Source: JALHUB01 sp963719465 | GTDB taxonomy: Bacteria > Chloroflexota > Dehalococcoidia > DSTF01 > JALHUB01 | Direction of reading: 5' to 3' | Length of the DNA stretch: 64,000 nt | NCBI GenBank assembly: GCA_963719465.1 | Contig: OY970386.1 | Span: 806,001 to 870,000 of the forward strand | Shown here: piece by piece, positions 1 through 9,592 of the stretch | How positions within the stretch are numbered: position 1 is the first letter of the stretch | How the letters are laid out: each line of letters begins with the position of its first letter | The notes under the pieces: model-generated | Told to the model about the DNA's origin: nothing | The model's database searches: none | The model's input: only the letters and a program-made list of their open reading frames with translations | Position numbers and translations under genes: made by a program

Positions 1-1196
1 GCGAGATCGTCGACACCGACTCCCAGTTCATTGCCTCTCGTCTGCCCTCCCTTGGCATCGACCTCCTCTGGGTGACGCAGGTCGGCGACAACCTGGGCCG
101 CGCCCGCGAGGCGCTTGACCGCGCCTGGCAGCGCAGCGACCTCATCATCACCTGCGGTGGCCTCGGCCCCACCGAGGACGACCTCACGCGCGAGGCCATC
201 GCCGCCATGCTGGGCGAGGAGATGCGCGTCGATCCGTCGCTGGAAGAAGAGCTGCGCGCCTTCTTCGCCCGCCGCGGCCGCCCGATGCCGGAGCGCAACG
301 TCAAGCAGGCCACCCTCATCCCGTCGGCAAGGGCCATTCGTAACGCCTACGGCACCGCCCCTGGTTGGTGGGTGGAGCGCGAAAGCCGCGTCATCATCGC
401 CCTGCCCGGCCCGCCCGGCGAGCTGCGACGCATGTGGGAGGCAGAGGTCGAGCCGGAGCTGCGGCGCCGGTCCGTCGGCGTCGTGCTCGTCTCGCGGACG
501 CTGAAGACGTCGGACCTGACAGAAGGCCTCGTCGACGAGCTGCTGGGTGACCTGAAGCACTCCGCCAACCCCAGCGTGAGCGTCTACTCCCGCGCCGACG
601 GCATCCAGGTGAGAATCGCCGCCAAGGCCTCCGGCTCGCACGCCGCCGAATCGCTCATCGCGCCGGTCGAGGCGGAAGCGCGCCGGCGCCTGGGCCCTGA
701 AGCCGTCTGGGGCGCCGACGACGACACGCTCGAAGCCGTCGTTGGCCGGCTGCTGCGAGAGCGCCGCCTGACGCTGGCAACCATGGAGTCGTGCACCGGC
801 GGCCTGCTGGCAAGCACGATTACCAACGTCCCCGGCAGCTCCGACTACTTCAAGGGGGGCCTCGTGACCTACGCGACGGAGACGAAGCTGGCCTGGGGCG
901 TCAGCCGCAACGTCGTAGAGAAACATGGCGTGATCAGCGCCGAATGCGCCCGCGAAATGGCGCGGGTCGCGCGCGAGCGCCTTTTGGCTGACATCGGCGT
1001 CGGCGTCACAGGCGTCGCCGGCCCCGACGAGCAGGAGGGCAAGCCGGTCGGAACCGTCCATATCGCACTCGACGACGGCTCCGCCAAGCCGCCGGTCGTC
1101 AGCTATCAGTTCGCTCAGAGCCGCGCCATGATTAAGCGTCGCGCCGTCACGACCGCCCTATCCCTCGTCCGCCGGGCGCTGCTTCGCATCGAATAA
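1..1196 (+). CDS. cinA: CinA family protein (competence/damage-inducible; NMN deamidase domain), 5'-truncated by window
   Basis: The N-terminal half is a molybdopterin-binding-like (MoCF) domain: the frame is open from base 3 and shows EIVDTDSQFIA and TCGGLGPTEDD. The C-terminal half is the CinA/PncC nicotinamide-nucleotide amidase domain, with MESCTGGLLAS carrying the family's catalytic Ser and GVTGVAGP further on. Known PncC enzymes deamidate NMN to NaMN in pyridine nucleotide salvage. Roughly the first ten residues lie upstream of the window. The stop is TAA at 1194-1196. The next gene follows after 70 bp. Confidence 0.93.
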   Translation, partial: EIVDTDSQFIASRLPSLGIDLLWVTQVGDNLGRAREALDRAWQRSDLIITCGGLGPTEDDLTREAIAAMLGEEMRVDPSLEEELRAFFARRGRPMPERNVKQATLIPSARAIRNAYGTAPGWWVERESRVIIALPGPPGELRRMWEAEVEPELRRRSVGVVLVSRTLKTSDLTEGLVDELLGDLKHSANPSVSVYSRADGIQVRIAAKASGSHAAESLIAPVEAEARRRLGPEAVWGADDDTLEAVVGRLLRERRLTLATMESCTGGLLASTITNVPGSSDYFKGGLVTYATETKLAWGVSRNVVEKHGVISAECAREMARVARERLLADIGVGVTGVAGPDEQEGKPVGTVHIALDDGSAKPPVVSYQFAQSRAMIKRRAVTTALSLVRRALLRIE

Positions 1197-1266
1197 GCGC
1201 ATCGACTTGACAGAACGCTTATAATCAAAACGCAAGTGTTCCCCCGCTTCTGAAAGCGACGCAGGA

Positions 1267-2655
1267 ATGAAGAGAGCGGCTTTCGCGTTCGCGCTGAGTC
1301 TGGCGACGGCATCATTCGCTCTGGCCGGTCCGCGTTACCCCGTCGCGGCCGCCGGTCCGTCCAGTTGCGGCGGCGACCAGCCCGGCATGGCGAATCCCGC
1401 CGCCGTCTATTGCCGCGATCTAGGGTACAACTACGAAGTCGTGAACGGCGCCAGGGGAGAGCAAGGCGTCTGCGCCCTGCCGGATGGAAGCAGGTGCGAC
1501 GAATGGGAGTTCCTCGAGGGCACGTGCGGCCAGGCCTACTCGTATTGCGCGAAGCAGGGCATGAACATGACAACCAGGACCGACGGCAATGACCCGTTCA
1601 CCCGGGAATACGGCGTTTGCGTCCGCGGCAAGCAGCAAGTCGGACCCGTAACCGGGCTGATGGGCTTGAGCCAGAAGGCCGCAGTGGGAACTCCACGACC
1701 GGCGCCAAGCGGCGCTGGCGCGGCTCCCCTTACCTCGACCGCTCCCCAGGCGGCTTCATCTGGTTCATTCGATTGGAGGAACGAGAACGGGGAGGACTGG
1801 ATGACCTCCGTCAAGAACCAGGGGATCTGCGGCGCCTGCTGGGCGTTCTCGGCCGTCGGCGTGGCGGAGGCGACAACGAAAATACGGCGGAGCGACCCGA
1901 ACCTCTATATCGATCTGTCGGAAGAGTACCTGGTATCCGGCTGCTACGGGGGCCAGACCGGCTGTTGCGGCGGAGACCCCGCGGTGGCCCTGGATTCAAT
2001 CGCCGCGTCAGGTATTCCGGACGAAGCCTGCCTTCCGTACGTCGACGGGGACGCCGACGGCTGCGCCTGCAACGGAGACGGCTCCTGCAACGCTTCCATG
2101 TGCACCTACGCCGTCGACGCCTGCAGCGACAAGACCTGCTCTGACAGATGCTCCAATTGGCAGTCGCGCATGGTGGGGACCGGCCCCGAAACGCTCGTCC
2201 CACCGGACGCGGACAGCATCAAGAATGTTCTCATCACCAACGGGCCGCTCTCAGCCGTTATGGGCATCGGTGGCGAAGTCGGCGGCCACTTCGACGGCGA
2301 TATCTACAGGTGCAGCGACGACTCGGATTCGAACCACGCGGTGGTTATCGTCGGCTTCGACGATGCCGGCGGCTACTGGATCGTGAAGAACAGCTGGGGC
2401 GCCACCTGGGGCCCCGAACTCGACGGCTACTTTAAGGTCGGCTACGGCGAGTGCGCCATCGAGAGCTACGTGCACGCCGTTTTGCCCGTTCCGGGGGTCG
2501 GCGGCCTCGCCGAAGCGCCGGACGTGATGGCCGCGACGCCGCAAACCGCCGGCCCGCCATGGACAGAAATCGCCGCTGTTCTCGCCGCAGGAGTCGTCGT
2601 CGTCGCGGCTGGCGGGTGGTACGCGCGGCGCCGCTACTCCGTCAGACGGCGGTAA
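1267..2655 (+). CDS. Secreted papain-like cysteine protease with DUF333-like domain and C-terminal sorting-type tail
   Basis: A 462-residue exported protein. It has a signal peptide (residues 1-21, ending near SFALA). A Cys-rich DUF333-like domain follows at about 38-105 (GMANPAAVYC...CALPDGSRCDEWEF). A peptidase C1 domain spans about 165-405, with the oxyanion Gln in VKNQG, the nucleophile in CGACWAF, His in SNHAVVIVGF and Asn in WIVKNSWG, so all catalytic residues are present. The C-terminus has GVGGLAEAPDV, a hydrophobic helix and GGWYARRR, the same tail seen on proteins at 32, 48 and 52 kb. Its 3' end overlaps the convergent norD-like gene by 22 bp. A TATAAT lies at 1220 but no well-spaced -35 was found. 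Confidence 0.88.
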   Translation: MKRAAFAFALSLATASFALAGPRYPVAAAGPSSCGGDQPGMANPAAVYCRDLGYNYEVVNGARGEQGVCALPDGSRCDEWEFLEGTCGQAYSYCAKQGMNMTTRTDGNDPFTREYGVCVRGKQQVGPVTGLMGLSQKAAVGTPRPAPSGAGAAPLTSTAPQAASSGSFDWRNENGEDWMTSVKNQGICGACWAFSAVGVAEATTKIRRSDPNLYIDLSEEYLVSGCYGGQTGCCGGDPAVALDSIAASGIPDEACLPYVDGDADGCACNGDGSCNASMCTYAVDACSDKTCSDRCSNWQSRMVGTGPETLVPPDADSIKNVLITNGPLSAVMGIGGEVGGHFDGDIYRCSDDSDSNHAVVIVGFDDAGGYWIVKNSWGATWGPELDGYFKVGYGECAIESYVHAVLPVPGVGGLAEAPDVMAATPQTAGPPWTEIAAVLAAGVVVVAAGGWYARRRYSVRRR

Positions 2656-5600
2656 AGCGTCGGCAGGCGGCCCGGCAGCGACTCGATGTCGCCCAGTATC
2701 TCGTAGCCGATGTCTTCGCACATCTGCCCCAGGTACTCGTGGCCCTCACGGTCGACCGTCAGGCAGAACGGCACGATCCCCTTCCGCTTCGCCTCCATCA
2801 GCGCCTCGTGCGTGTCGTGGATCGCATACTCGCGCTCCGTGCGGTCGCGACCATACCCGTGGTCCTGCGGCCGCCCGTCGGAAACGAGAAACAGGATGCG
2901 CACCTTGGCGTCGTGCTGCTCCAGCTTCGCCGTCGCGTGGCGGATCGCCGGCCCCATCCGCGTCGAGCGGATCGGCTCCGTCTTGTCAATGCGCGCCTTC
3001 ACCTCATCCGATAGCGGCTCGTCCAGGTCCTTCAGCACGTAGAACTCCACGTTGTCTCGACCGTAGCCGGAGAAGCCGTAGATGCCGTAGTCGTCGCCAA
3101 TCGCCTCCAGCGCGCCGATGAGCAGCACCATGCTCTCCTTCTCCAGGTCGATGATGCGCTTCGGCGGACGCAGCGCCGCCTCCGCCTTCCGCTGGCTGAG
3201 CCACTCGTAGTAGCGGCGCGCGTCGTGGCCAAAGTCGGGACGTGTGTCGTCTTCGGCGTACTTCTGCTTGCGCTTTTCGATCTCCTCGTCCGTCGAGGCG
3301 CTCATGTCGAGCAGGAAAGCCACCGCCACCTGCCGCTCGACCTTGTTGCGCCGCCAGTAGACCTTGTCCGTGAAGTTGTAGCCGGCGCGCCTCTCCGTCA
3401 GGTACTCGATGACCAGGTCCAGGTCGAAGTCCTCGCCGTCGTGCAGGCGCTTGATCTTGCGAAATAGCTCCGGCCGGAGCTGCTCGAACTGCTTGCGCGT
3501 CTGCGAAGCCAGCGTGCTGTAGCGACGCAGCGTCTCCTCGAAGAACTCGCGGTCGCCCTGCTCCAGCGGCCGCTGCACGACGCGACACCAGCGCGGCTTG
3601 TAGTCGGCGGCGCGGAAGTCCCACTCGTCGTACCAGAACGACTGCGGCTCCGCGACGCTCTCCTTCTGCTCCTCCTCCACCTCCTGCAGGCGCTGCCCGT
3701 CCTGCAGCTCAATCGCCTGGTCCGGGATCGGCACGCCCGCTTCCTTCTCCAGGTTCGTCAGGAAGATTCCCATGGCGGAGGAAAGGTCGCCTTCGGCCAT
3801 CCCGCCCACCACGATCTCGACGCTCTTCTCCATGAGCTCGCGCAGCTGTTCGGCCGTTAGCGGCGCCAGCCCCTCCGGCGCCTCGAGCCCCTCCTGGAGA
3901 CGCAATCGCATGAGAAGCTGGACGAGCTCCGGCTTGAAATCGCCGCGAAAATCGACCGGCTGCGGGCTCTCGTAGGCCTGCTCCGACCCGCGCGGCAGCT
4001 CGCCGCCCTGCTGCGTTGCGGCACCGGTCTGCGGCTTCAGGTTCATCATGGCGAACAGCTCTTCGTCCAGCGGCTGCCAGTCCAGGACGTCCAGGTCTTC
4101 CGGCGACACGTTGGGCAGCAACGTCGCCAGGTCGTAGAGGCGCAGCGCCGCTTCGGCAGCGTCCTCCACCGTCGCCTGCGACCGCTGGACGGCGCGCAAC
4201 AGTCGTAGCGCGGCCACCAGCGTGCCTCGCAGCTCCTGCGGCCACACGACGGCGTGCAGACCGTCCAGGCTGGCGCGGATGAGGTTCTCCAGGAAGGCCT
4301 CCCTTAGCGGCAGCCCGGGCAGACGCGGACGCCGCTCCAGCTCGCGGCCCTGGATCAGCCGCCAGGAGCGCCGGATTCCGCCGTACTCCCGCTTGACCAA
4401 AAAATCGACGCGGGCATCCTCGACGACCGTAAACAGGTCGGAGATAAGCTGGCGGTCGGCAAAAAGGTCGAAGAAGCGCTCCATGTCCGTCAGCGGCCCC
4501 TCGGCCTTGGCGGCCTGCCTCTTCAGCCGACGGCGTCGCGAGGCGAAGACGCGGCCGCGGCGCCCGAAGGCGAAGAGAAAGCTCCCGAACTCCAGGTGGC
4601 CGGACTGATGCGTCGCGTAGACCTTGTAGACGGCAAAGTTGCGCGCCTTGTCGTCGAACTCCTCGGCAACGTCCGGCAGGTACACCGCCGTGCCCTCCGT
4701 CGAAGGCCGTCCGGCCGCCACCCAGCCGATGCCCTTCTCCGTCAGCGTGCTCGACGGATGGATTGAAACGTTTGCCCCTGTCAGCGCCTTGCAATAGAGG
4801 CGCAGGACCTCCGACACGCGCGAAAGCTCCACCCGCGGCGAAAGCTCCTCCAGCACCTGCTCGCCCTTGCCCGACTGCAGCCGGAAGAACGCCTCCCCGC
4901 CCTCTGAGCTTTCCTTGAGGATGCGCCGGCCCGCTGCGTGCCAGCGCGACAGGTCGCGCAGCGACATTCGGGATAGCACTTCCGGCGCGCTCTTCAGGAA
5001 CTCCATCGCCGCGGCGGGGGAGCCTATCGCGAGCTCCTCGGCGAGCGAAATCGAGATCCCCGTGACTGGCCGCCTCGACCTGCGCCAGAGCGCCCGCCGC
5101 CTCCGCGAAGAGCGAATAGGCTCGCGAACCGACGCGTCGAGAAATGCCGCTGGCGAGACGCAAGAAGCGCCCCCGCTCGGAAGGCTCCAGGCCGGCCAGT
5201 AAATCGGGGGCTTGCTCGAAGTAGAACCGCACCTCCGCCCAGCTCGCCGCCGCGATTCCCTCCGCCAGGTCGAGGAACGGGCCACGGTCATCCGGCTCCA
5301 GGCGGCCGAAGACGGCGGCGCCGGTCTCCAGGCAGTTGCTGGCAAGCTCGTAGGAGCGTTCCGCCAGCCGTTCCGCCAGGACCTCGAGCCGGCAGAGCTC
5401 CGCCGCGCCCAGGAGCGGCAGCAGCGTCGGGCTGACGACGAAGAACAGCGAGGCGAGGGAGATCGACTTCCAGTTGCCCTGGTAAAGCCGCTGGCCGGCG
5501 GCCGCCCACCGCTTCAACTCATCCGGCGACAGCAGGCCAACGCACTCGGGGCTGACGCGAAAGTAGGCCGCCGCGACTATCGACGACTGATCGGCGATGT

Positions 5601-5871
5601 CGCGCCCGAAGTGGCACCAGCGCAGCACATCGTCCAGAGGAAGGAGCTCGACTACCTGCGGGCTGGCGCGAAAGTACTCCGACGCCGCCTCCCACGACCG
5701 CAGCGACTGCCCGGCAAGCGCCACGCCCTCTTCCGCCCAGCTTCGCAGGCCGCTCGGTCCAAAGCGCGCGAGAACGGCCGGCGCGGCCCGGCGCAGCTCC
5801 GTCGAAACGCCCGGCGCCACGATGGCAAGGCGTCGGTCGTATTCTGAGAGATCTGAACTCTGCTTTGGCAC
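2634..5871 (-). CDS. NorD-like VWA-domain protein (MoxR-associated), split by one frameshift near 5060
   Basis: About 1,080 codons when two overlapping frames are joined. The N-terminal frame (5871 to about 5060) has helical repeats of the type DxLxxWxxxGRxIA. At about 5060 the frame ends in AQVEAAS and the other frame continues with SLAEELAIGSPAAAMEFL to the stop at 2634. The C-terminal 250 residues form a von Willebrand factor A domain with the MIDAS motif FLLDMSASTDE and the later LVSDGRPQD. NorD/CbbO proteins work with NorQ/CbbQ AAA+ ATPases to activate or insert cofactors into metalloenzymes, and a NorQ-like gene lies just upstream. No target enzyme gene is visible here. The frameshift is probably an indel error, since both halves are well formed. 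Confidence 0.8.
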
Positions 5872-5972
5872 GAATCCATTCTAAGCCAAAGCGATGATTG
5901 ACGCCTTTCGACAGCGGCTGCCAACAGGATTTAGCAAGCGTCAGATGGGGAGCCGCCTCACTTCAACCGAGG

Positions 5973-6716
5973 CTAGTGCTCCTGGACAGTAATGCTCACG
6001 ATCTTGTCGCCGGGCGTGGTTGCCGTACTGGGGTCGCGCGGCGTGATCTTGTTCAGCACGTCGAGGCCGTTGGTCACCTTCCCGAACACGGTGTATCCGC
6101 CGCTCAGCTGCGGCTGCGGCGCCAGGGTGATGAAGAACTGGCTGCCGCCGGTATTGTGCTGGCCGGCGTTCGCCATCGCCACCGTGCCCGTGTCGAACGA
6201 AGAAGACGTGAACTCGTCTGGCAGATTATAGCCGGGCCCGCCATCTCCCTGACCCGTCGGATCACCTCCCTGCGCTACAAAGCCCGCGATGACGCGGTGG
6301 AACGTGAGGCCATCGTAGAAGCCCCTGCAAGCAAGGAAGACGAAACTGTTGACCGTCACCGGCGCGAGGTTGGGCTCCAGCTCAATCGTGATGGCGCCGT
6401 TCGCCGTCGTCAGCGTCGCGGTGTACTGCTTGCTGGGGTCGATCACCGTCTCCGCCCCTGTGAAGCTCTTCTCCGCGCTCTTCGTGCAGAGCGACGCGAA
6501 GTCGCCCTGTCTCGGCGGCAGCTTGTTTGAAGGAACGGTCGCGGTGGCTCCGCTAATGGTTATCTGTCCTCCCTTCGCCACCATCGTTGGAACTCCGTTC
6601 GCCGACGATCCGGAGCTGTTGTTGCTGTTGCTGCCCCCGCCGCAGCTCGAAGCCACCAGAAGCAGCGCCGGCGCCATGGCAAGAACCAACGACATCTTGA
6701 GTATAGACGATTTCAT
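5973..6716 (-). CDS. Cyclophilin-type peptidyl-prolyl cis-trans isomerase, lipoprotein
   Basis: A 247-residue protein with a lipoprotein signal (hydrophobic core, then VASSC), a Gly/Ser/Asn-rich linker and a cyclophilin domain at about 95-247. Domain markers are FHRVIAGFVAQGGDPTG, GTVAMANAG, GSQFFITL and YTVFGKV. It catalyses proline isomerisation and should act outside the membrane. It lies 13 bp downstream of the NorQ-like ATPase and upstream of the norD-like gene on the same strand, so the three genes probably share a transcript. Confidence 0.92.
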   Translation of the reverse strand: MKSSILKMSLVLAMAPALLLVASSCGGGSNSNNSSGSSANGVPTMVAKGGQITISGATATVPSNKLPPRQGDFASLCTKSAEKSFTGAETVIDPSKQYTATLTTANGAITIELEPNLAPVTVNSFVFLACRGFYDGLTFHRVIAGFVAQGGDPTGQGDGGPGYNLPDEFTSSSFDTGTVAMANAGQHNTGGSQFFITLAPQPQLSGGYTVFGKVTNGLDVLNKITPRDPSTATTPGDKIVSITVQEH

Positions 6717-6729
6717 CTCTTCTCGCTCC

Positions 6730-7629
6730 TCACTCGAAAATGGACGATACGACCTCTTCGATGCTGCGCTGAAGCTCCGGGTCGTCCGTGAGGGACCAGA
6801 CGACCGCGGACTGACAGGCCTGCCGCGGCGAAACGCCTTCGACGATAAGCTTGCCGGCGTAGATCAGCAACCGCGTGCTCACGCCTTCGGCAAGGCCGTG
6901 CTCTTTGAGGTTGCGGACCTTCTCGCCCAGCTTTGCCAGCTCCCCCGCGATCTCCAGCGCGACGCCCGACTCTCGCGCAATTATCTGCGCCTCCTGCTCA
7001 CGATTCGGATAGCCAAACTCCATCGCCGCGAAGCGCTGGCGAGTGCTGTGCTTCAGGTCTTTCAGTGCGCTCTGGTAGCCGGGATTGTACGAGATGACGA
7101 GCAGAAAGCCGGCCGCCGCCTCTAGGATCTGGCCGCGCTTTTCGATCGGCAGGATGCGCCGGTGGTCCGTCAGCGGATGAATCAACACCGTCGTGTCCTT
7201 GCGCGCTTCCACCACCTCGTCCAGGTAGCAGATGGCGCCGGCCTTCACCGCTCGTGTTAGCGGTCCGTCGATCCAGCGTGTCGAGTCCCCCTCCAGCAGG
7301 TAGCGCCCGACGAGATCGCTTGCCGTCAGGTCTTCGTGGCAGGCGACGGTGACCAGCGGCAGGCCGTGCGTCTTCTCGCTGCCGCCATCCGTGGCGTCCT
7401 TGATTATCGTGAGCGGCCGTCCCAGCTTCCAAGCCATGTACTCGATAAAGCGCGTCTTGCCGCAGCCGGTAGGGCCCTTGAGGAGGACCGGTATCTGCTG
7501 GTCGAATGCGGCCGTAAAGAGCTCGACCTCGTCGCCGACAGGCAGATAGTAGGGCTCCTTCAGCGCGTAGTATTCTTCCACGGCGTACTGCCGGAAATCG
7601 CCTTCGACCAGTCGAGCTCGTTTCGGCAT
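6730..7629 (-). CDS. MoxR/NorQ/CbbQ-type AAA+ ATPase
   Basis: About 299 residues. Walker A is GPTGCGKT at about 53-60 and Walker B is ICYLDEVVEA near 130, with a sensor motif around VISYNPGY. The length and the C-terminal helical part match NorQ/CbbQ proteins (about 270-300 residues), which partner NorD/CbbO VWA proteins. GTG GTG-ATG start codons are adjacent, and the ATG at 7629 was chosen. It lies directly downstream of coaE and upstream of the prolyl isomerase and norD-like genes. Confidence 0.88.
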   Translation of the reverse strand: MPKRARLVEGDFRQYAVEEYYALKEPYYLPVGDEVELFTAAFDQQIPVLLKGPTGCGKTRFIEYMAWKLGRPLTIIKDATDGGSEKTHGLPLVTVACHEDLTASDLVGRYLLEGDSTRWIDGPLTRAVKAGAICYLDEVVEARKDTTVLIHPLTDHRRILPIEKRGQILEAAAGFLLVISYNPGYQSALKDLKHSTRQRFAAMEFGYPNREQEAQIIARESGVALEIAGELAKLGEKVRNLKEHGLAEGVSTRLLIYAGKLIVEGVSPRQACQSAVVWSLTDDPELQRSIEEVVSSIFE

Positions 7630-7662
7630 CACGATCTCATTAGGGGAAAACGACGTGGGGAA

Positions 7663-8274
7663 TCAATTGTTTCGTTGGACAATTCGAGCCTGGAGAGCCT
7701 CCCACAACGCCTGCACCCGCCCCTCTAGCTCTGCCAGCGTCCCGTTGTTCTCAATAACGACGTTGGACTGACGGCATCGCTCTTCATTGCTAAGCTGGGT
7801 CCGAATCCGCGCCTCCGTCTGCTCCCGCGGAATGCCCTTCGCCTCCAACCGCTGCGTGGCCACCTCTGCGCTGGCGACCACCACCCATATCTCGTCGACC
7901 AGCCACTGCCAGCCGGCCTCCAGCAAGACCGCCGCCTCCAGCACAGCCACCCGCTCGCTCTTACTGCGCAGCGTCTCCACGTCACGGGCCATGATCTCCG
8001 CCATGGCGGGCCAAACGATGTCATTCAGCCGCTGGCGGTCCGCCGGTTCCGCGAACACGCGCTTGCCCAGCGCCTGCCGGTCGACCTCGCCGTTGGCACC
8101 GACGATCTCCGGTCCGAACGCTTCCACGAGCCGGTCGTACGTCGGCGAGCCCCTCCGGTATGATCGGTGGCCGACGAGGTCGGCGTTTACAAAGGCAGCC
8201 CCTCTGTCGAAGAGCATTCTCGCGACGGTCGACTTGCCGCTGCCGATGCCACCCGTAAGGCCGATAGTGATCAT
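7663..8274 (-). CDS. coaE: Dephospho-CoA kinase
   Basis: The protein catalyses the last step of CoA synthesis, ATP-dependent phosphorylation of dephospho-CoA. The P-loop GLTGGIGSGKST is at the N-terminus, followed by family motifs such as LVGHRSYRRGSP, HxxxxPxM-like VWPAMAEIM and the LLEAGWQW lid region. About 203 residues is the usual length. The ATG at 8274 is preceded by AGG at a suitable distance; an in-frame GTG lies two codons upstream. Confidence 0.94.
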   Translation of the reverse strand: MITIGLTGGIGSGKSTVARMLFDRGAAFVNADLVGHRSYRRGSPTYDRLVEAFGPEIVGANGEVDRQALGKRVFAEPADRQRLNDIVWPAMAEIMARDVETLRSKSERVAVLEAAVLLEAGWQWLVDEIWVVVASAEVATQRLEAKGIPREQTEARIRTQLSNEERCRQSNVVIENNGTLAELEGRVQALWEALQARIVQRNN

Positions 8275-8459
8275 CGCCACGCCTGAGAGACGCGCCTGCC
8301 GCTCGCAGGCGGCGGGACGCGACCAAGTACAACCATTCTAAGAGCGGCCCACGGAGCGGTCAAGCGAAGTTGCCCATCGCTTCGAGGTTGCACGCCTCTC
8401 CCGTCGTTTCTTATTTCCGATAATCTCTAAGGAGAGGCTTATGCCTAGGATCACTAGGA

Positions 8460-9464
8460 ATGGCAGATTCTGCGCCCGAAAGCGCAGGGTCAACGGAGGC
8501 GGACCAGGGCGTCGCTTCCTGGGCGGTAGCGGAAGCTCTTCTCTCTCTGCACGCCGCCCAGGACCGCCAAGCGCTGGCGGAAGCGATCTCCTCGCTCACG
8601 ACTGCCCTCGATGCTCAATCAGCTACCTGCGCTTTCCTCGACGACAACAGCGGCATGCTGGTGCCCTTCCTCAGCGAGCGAAGCGCTTCGGGCCAGGTCG
8701 TCGCAACCAAACTTCCTCTCGATGAGGGAGGACACCTGGCGCACGTGCTTGAAACCGGCGACGACCTCGTTCTCGACGACCTGCGGGAGCTGATGGGCGA
8801 GGAAGCGCCAGAGCTTCCGGTTCGTCGCGTCATCCTGGCACGGCTGCAGTGGCAGGAGGAACGGCTGGGCGTCGTCCTCTTCTTCGACCAGGGGAGCACA
8901 GGTCTGGAGCTCTACCCGCGCCTGGCGGACCATATCGCCCTTGCGCTCGTCCGGCTGCGGGCGCTCGATCAGCACCTTCGCTTCGGCGGCATCGACCCAT
9001 CGCGCTGGCTGTTCGACCGCGAGTGGCTGCTCCTGCGTCTCGAAGAGGAGGTGGAGCGGGCGCGGCGGTACCGGCATTCGCTCACGCTTCTGCTGTTCGT
9101 GTTCGACAACCTCGACGACATCGCTGGGAGCGCGGCAAGTCATCAAGCGCAAGTATTCCTCCGCAAGGCAGCCGCGGTCATTCGAAACCAGGTGCGCGGT
9201 CCCGACGTCTTGGCCGGCTTTGGCGCGACGAGCATAGCGGTACTCATGACGGAGACGCCGAAAAGCAAGGCCTTCGACGTACAGCTCCGCATCGCCTCCC
9301 GCTTATCACAAATGCAGTTGACCGTCGATGGTCCACAGCCAGCGCTCCTCCTGGGCGCCGCGGGCTTCCCCGAGGACGGCGATTCGGCGGCAAGCCTCGT
9401 CGAAGCCGCGGAGGCGAGCCTAAGTCGGTACGAAGGCAGCGAGCGCCTGGAGCAGTCCGCGTAG
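8460..9464 (+). CDS. GAF domain protein with degenerate GGDEF-like domain
   Basis: About 334 residues. The first 160 look like a GAF sensor domain (VILARLQWQEERLGVVLFFD). The C-terminal 160 align in pattern with diguanylate cyclases (FDREWLLLRLEEEVERARRYRHSLTLLLF), but the GGDEF site reads GFGATSIAV, so catalysis is unlikely. The start is uncertain: the strong AAGGAG site before 8441 serves an ATG in another frame, and the 8460 ATG has only AGGA at short distance. A small indel at the 5' end is possible. Confidence 0.7.
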   Translation: MADSAPESAGSTEADQGVASWAVAEALLSLHAAQDRQALAEAISSLTTALDAQSATCAFLDDNSGMLVPFLSERSASGQVVATKLPLDEGGHLAHVLETGDDLVLDDLRELMGEEAPELPVRRVILARLQWQEERLGVVLFFDQGSTGLELYPRLADHIALALVRLRALDQHLRFGGIDPSRWLFDREWLLLRLEEEVERARRYRHSLTLLLFVFDNLDDIAGSAASHQAQVFLRKAAAVIRNQVRGPDVLAGFGATSIAVLMTETPKSKAFDVQLRIASRLSQMQLTVDGPQPALLLGAAGFPEDGDSAASLVEAAEASLSRYEGSERLEQSA

Positions 9465-9545
9465 TTTCAGACGGTCTCTTGTCCTCCGGACAGCGCGTAC
9501 GTCGCGCCACCCAACCCCTGCCTCCCAACCCTATCGACCGTTCCT

Positions 9546-9554
9546 TGCTATAAT
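9546..9554 (+). promoter_or_regulatory. Extended -10 promoter for the flavoprotein gene
   Basis: TGCTATAAT matches an extended -10 element (TGn-TATAAT) about 40 bp before the start codon at 9593. No good -35 box is seen, as is common for extended -10 promoters. The same design recurs before gyrA, dnaJ and the tRNA. Confidence 0.55.
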
Positions 9555-9592
9555 GCCCTTAGGGTCGGGGAAGCAATCCAGGGCTTTTGACG

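Noticed and set aside
1207..1225. TTGACA and TATAAT before the cysteine protease as a promoter
   Set aside because: Only 7 bp separate them, far from the 16-18 bp needed; each may be used with other partners but none was convincing.
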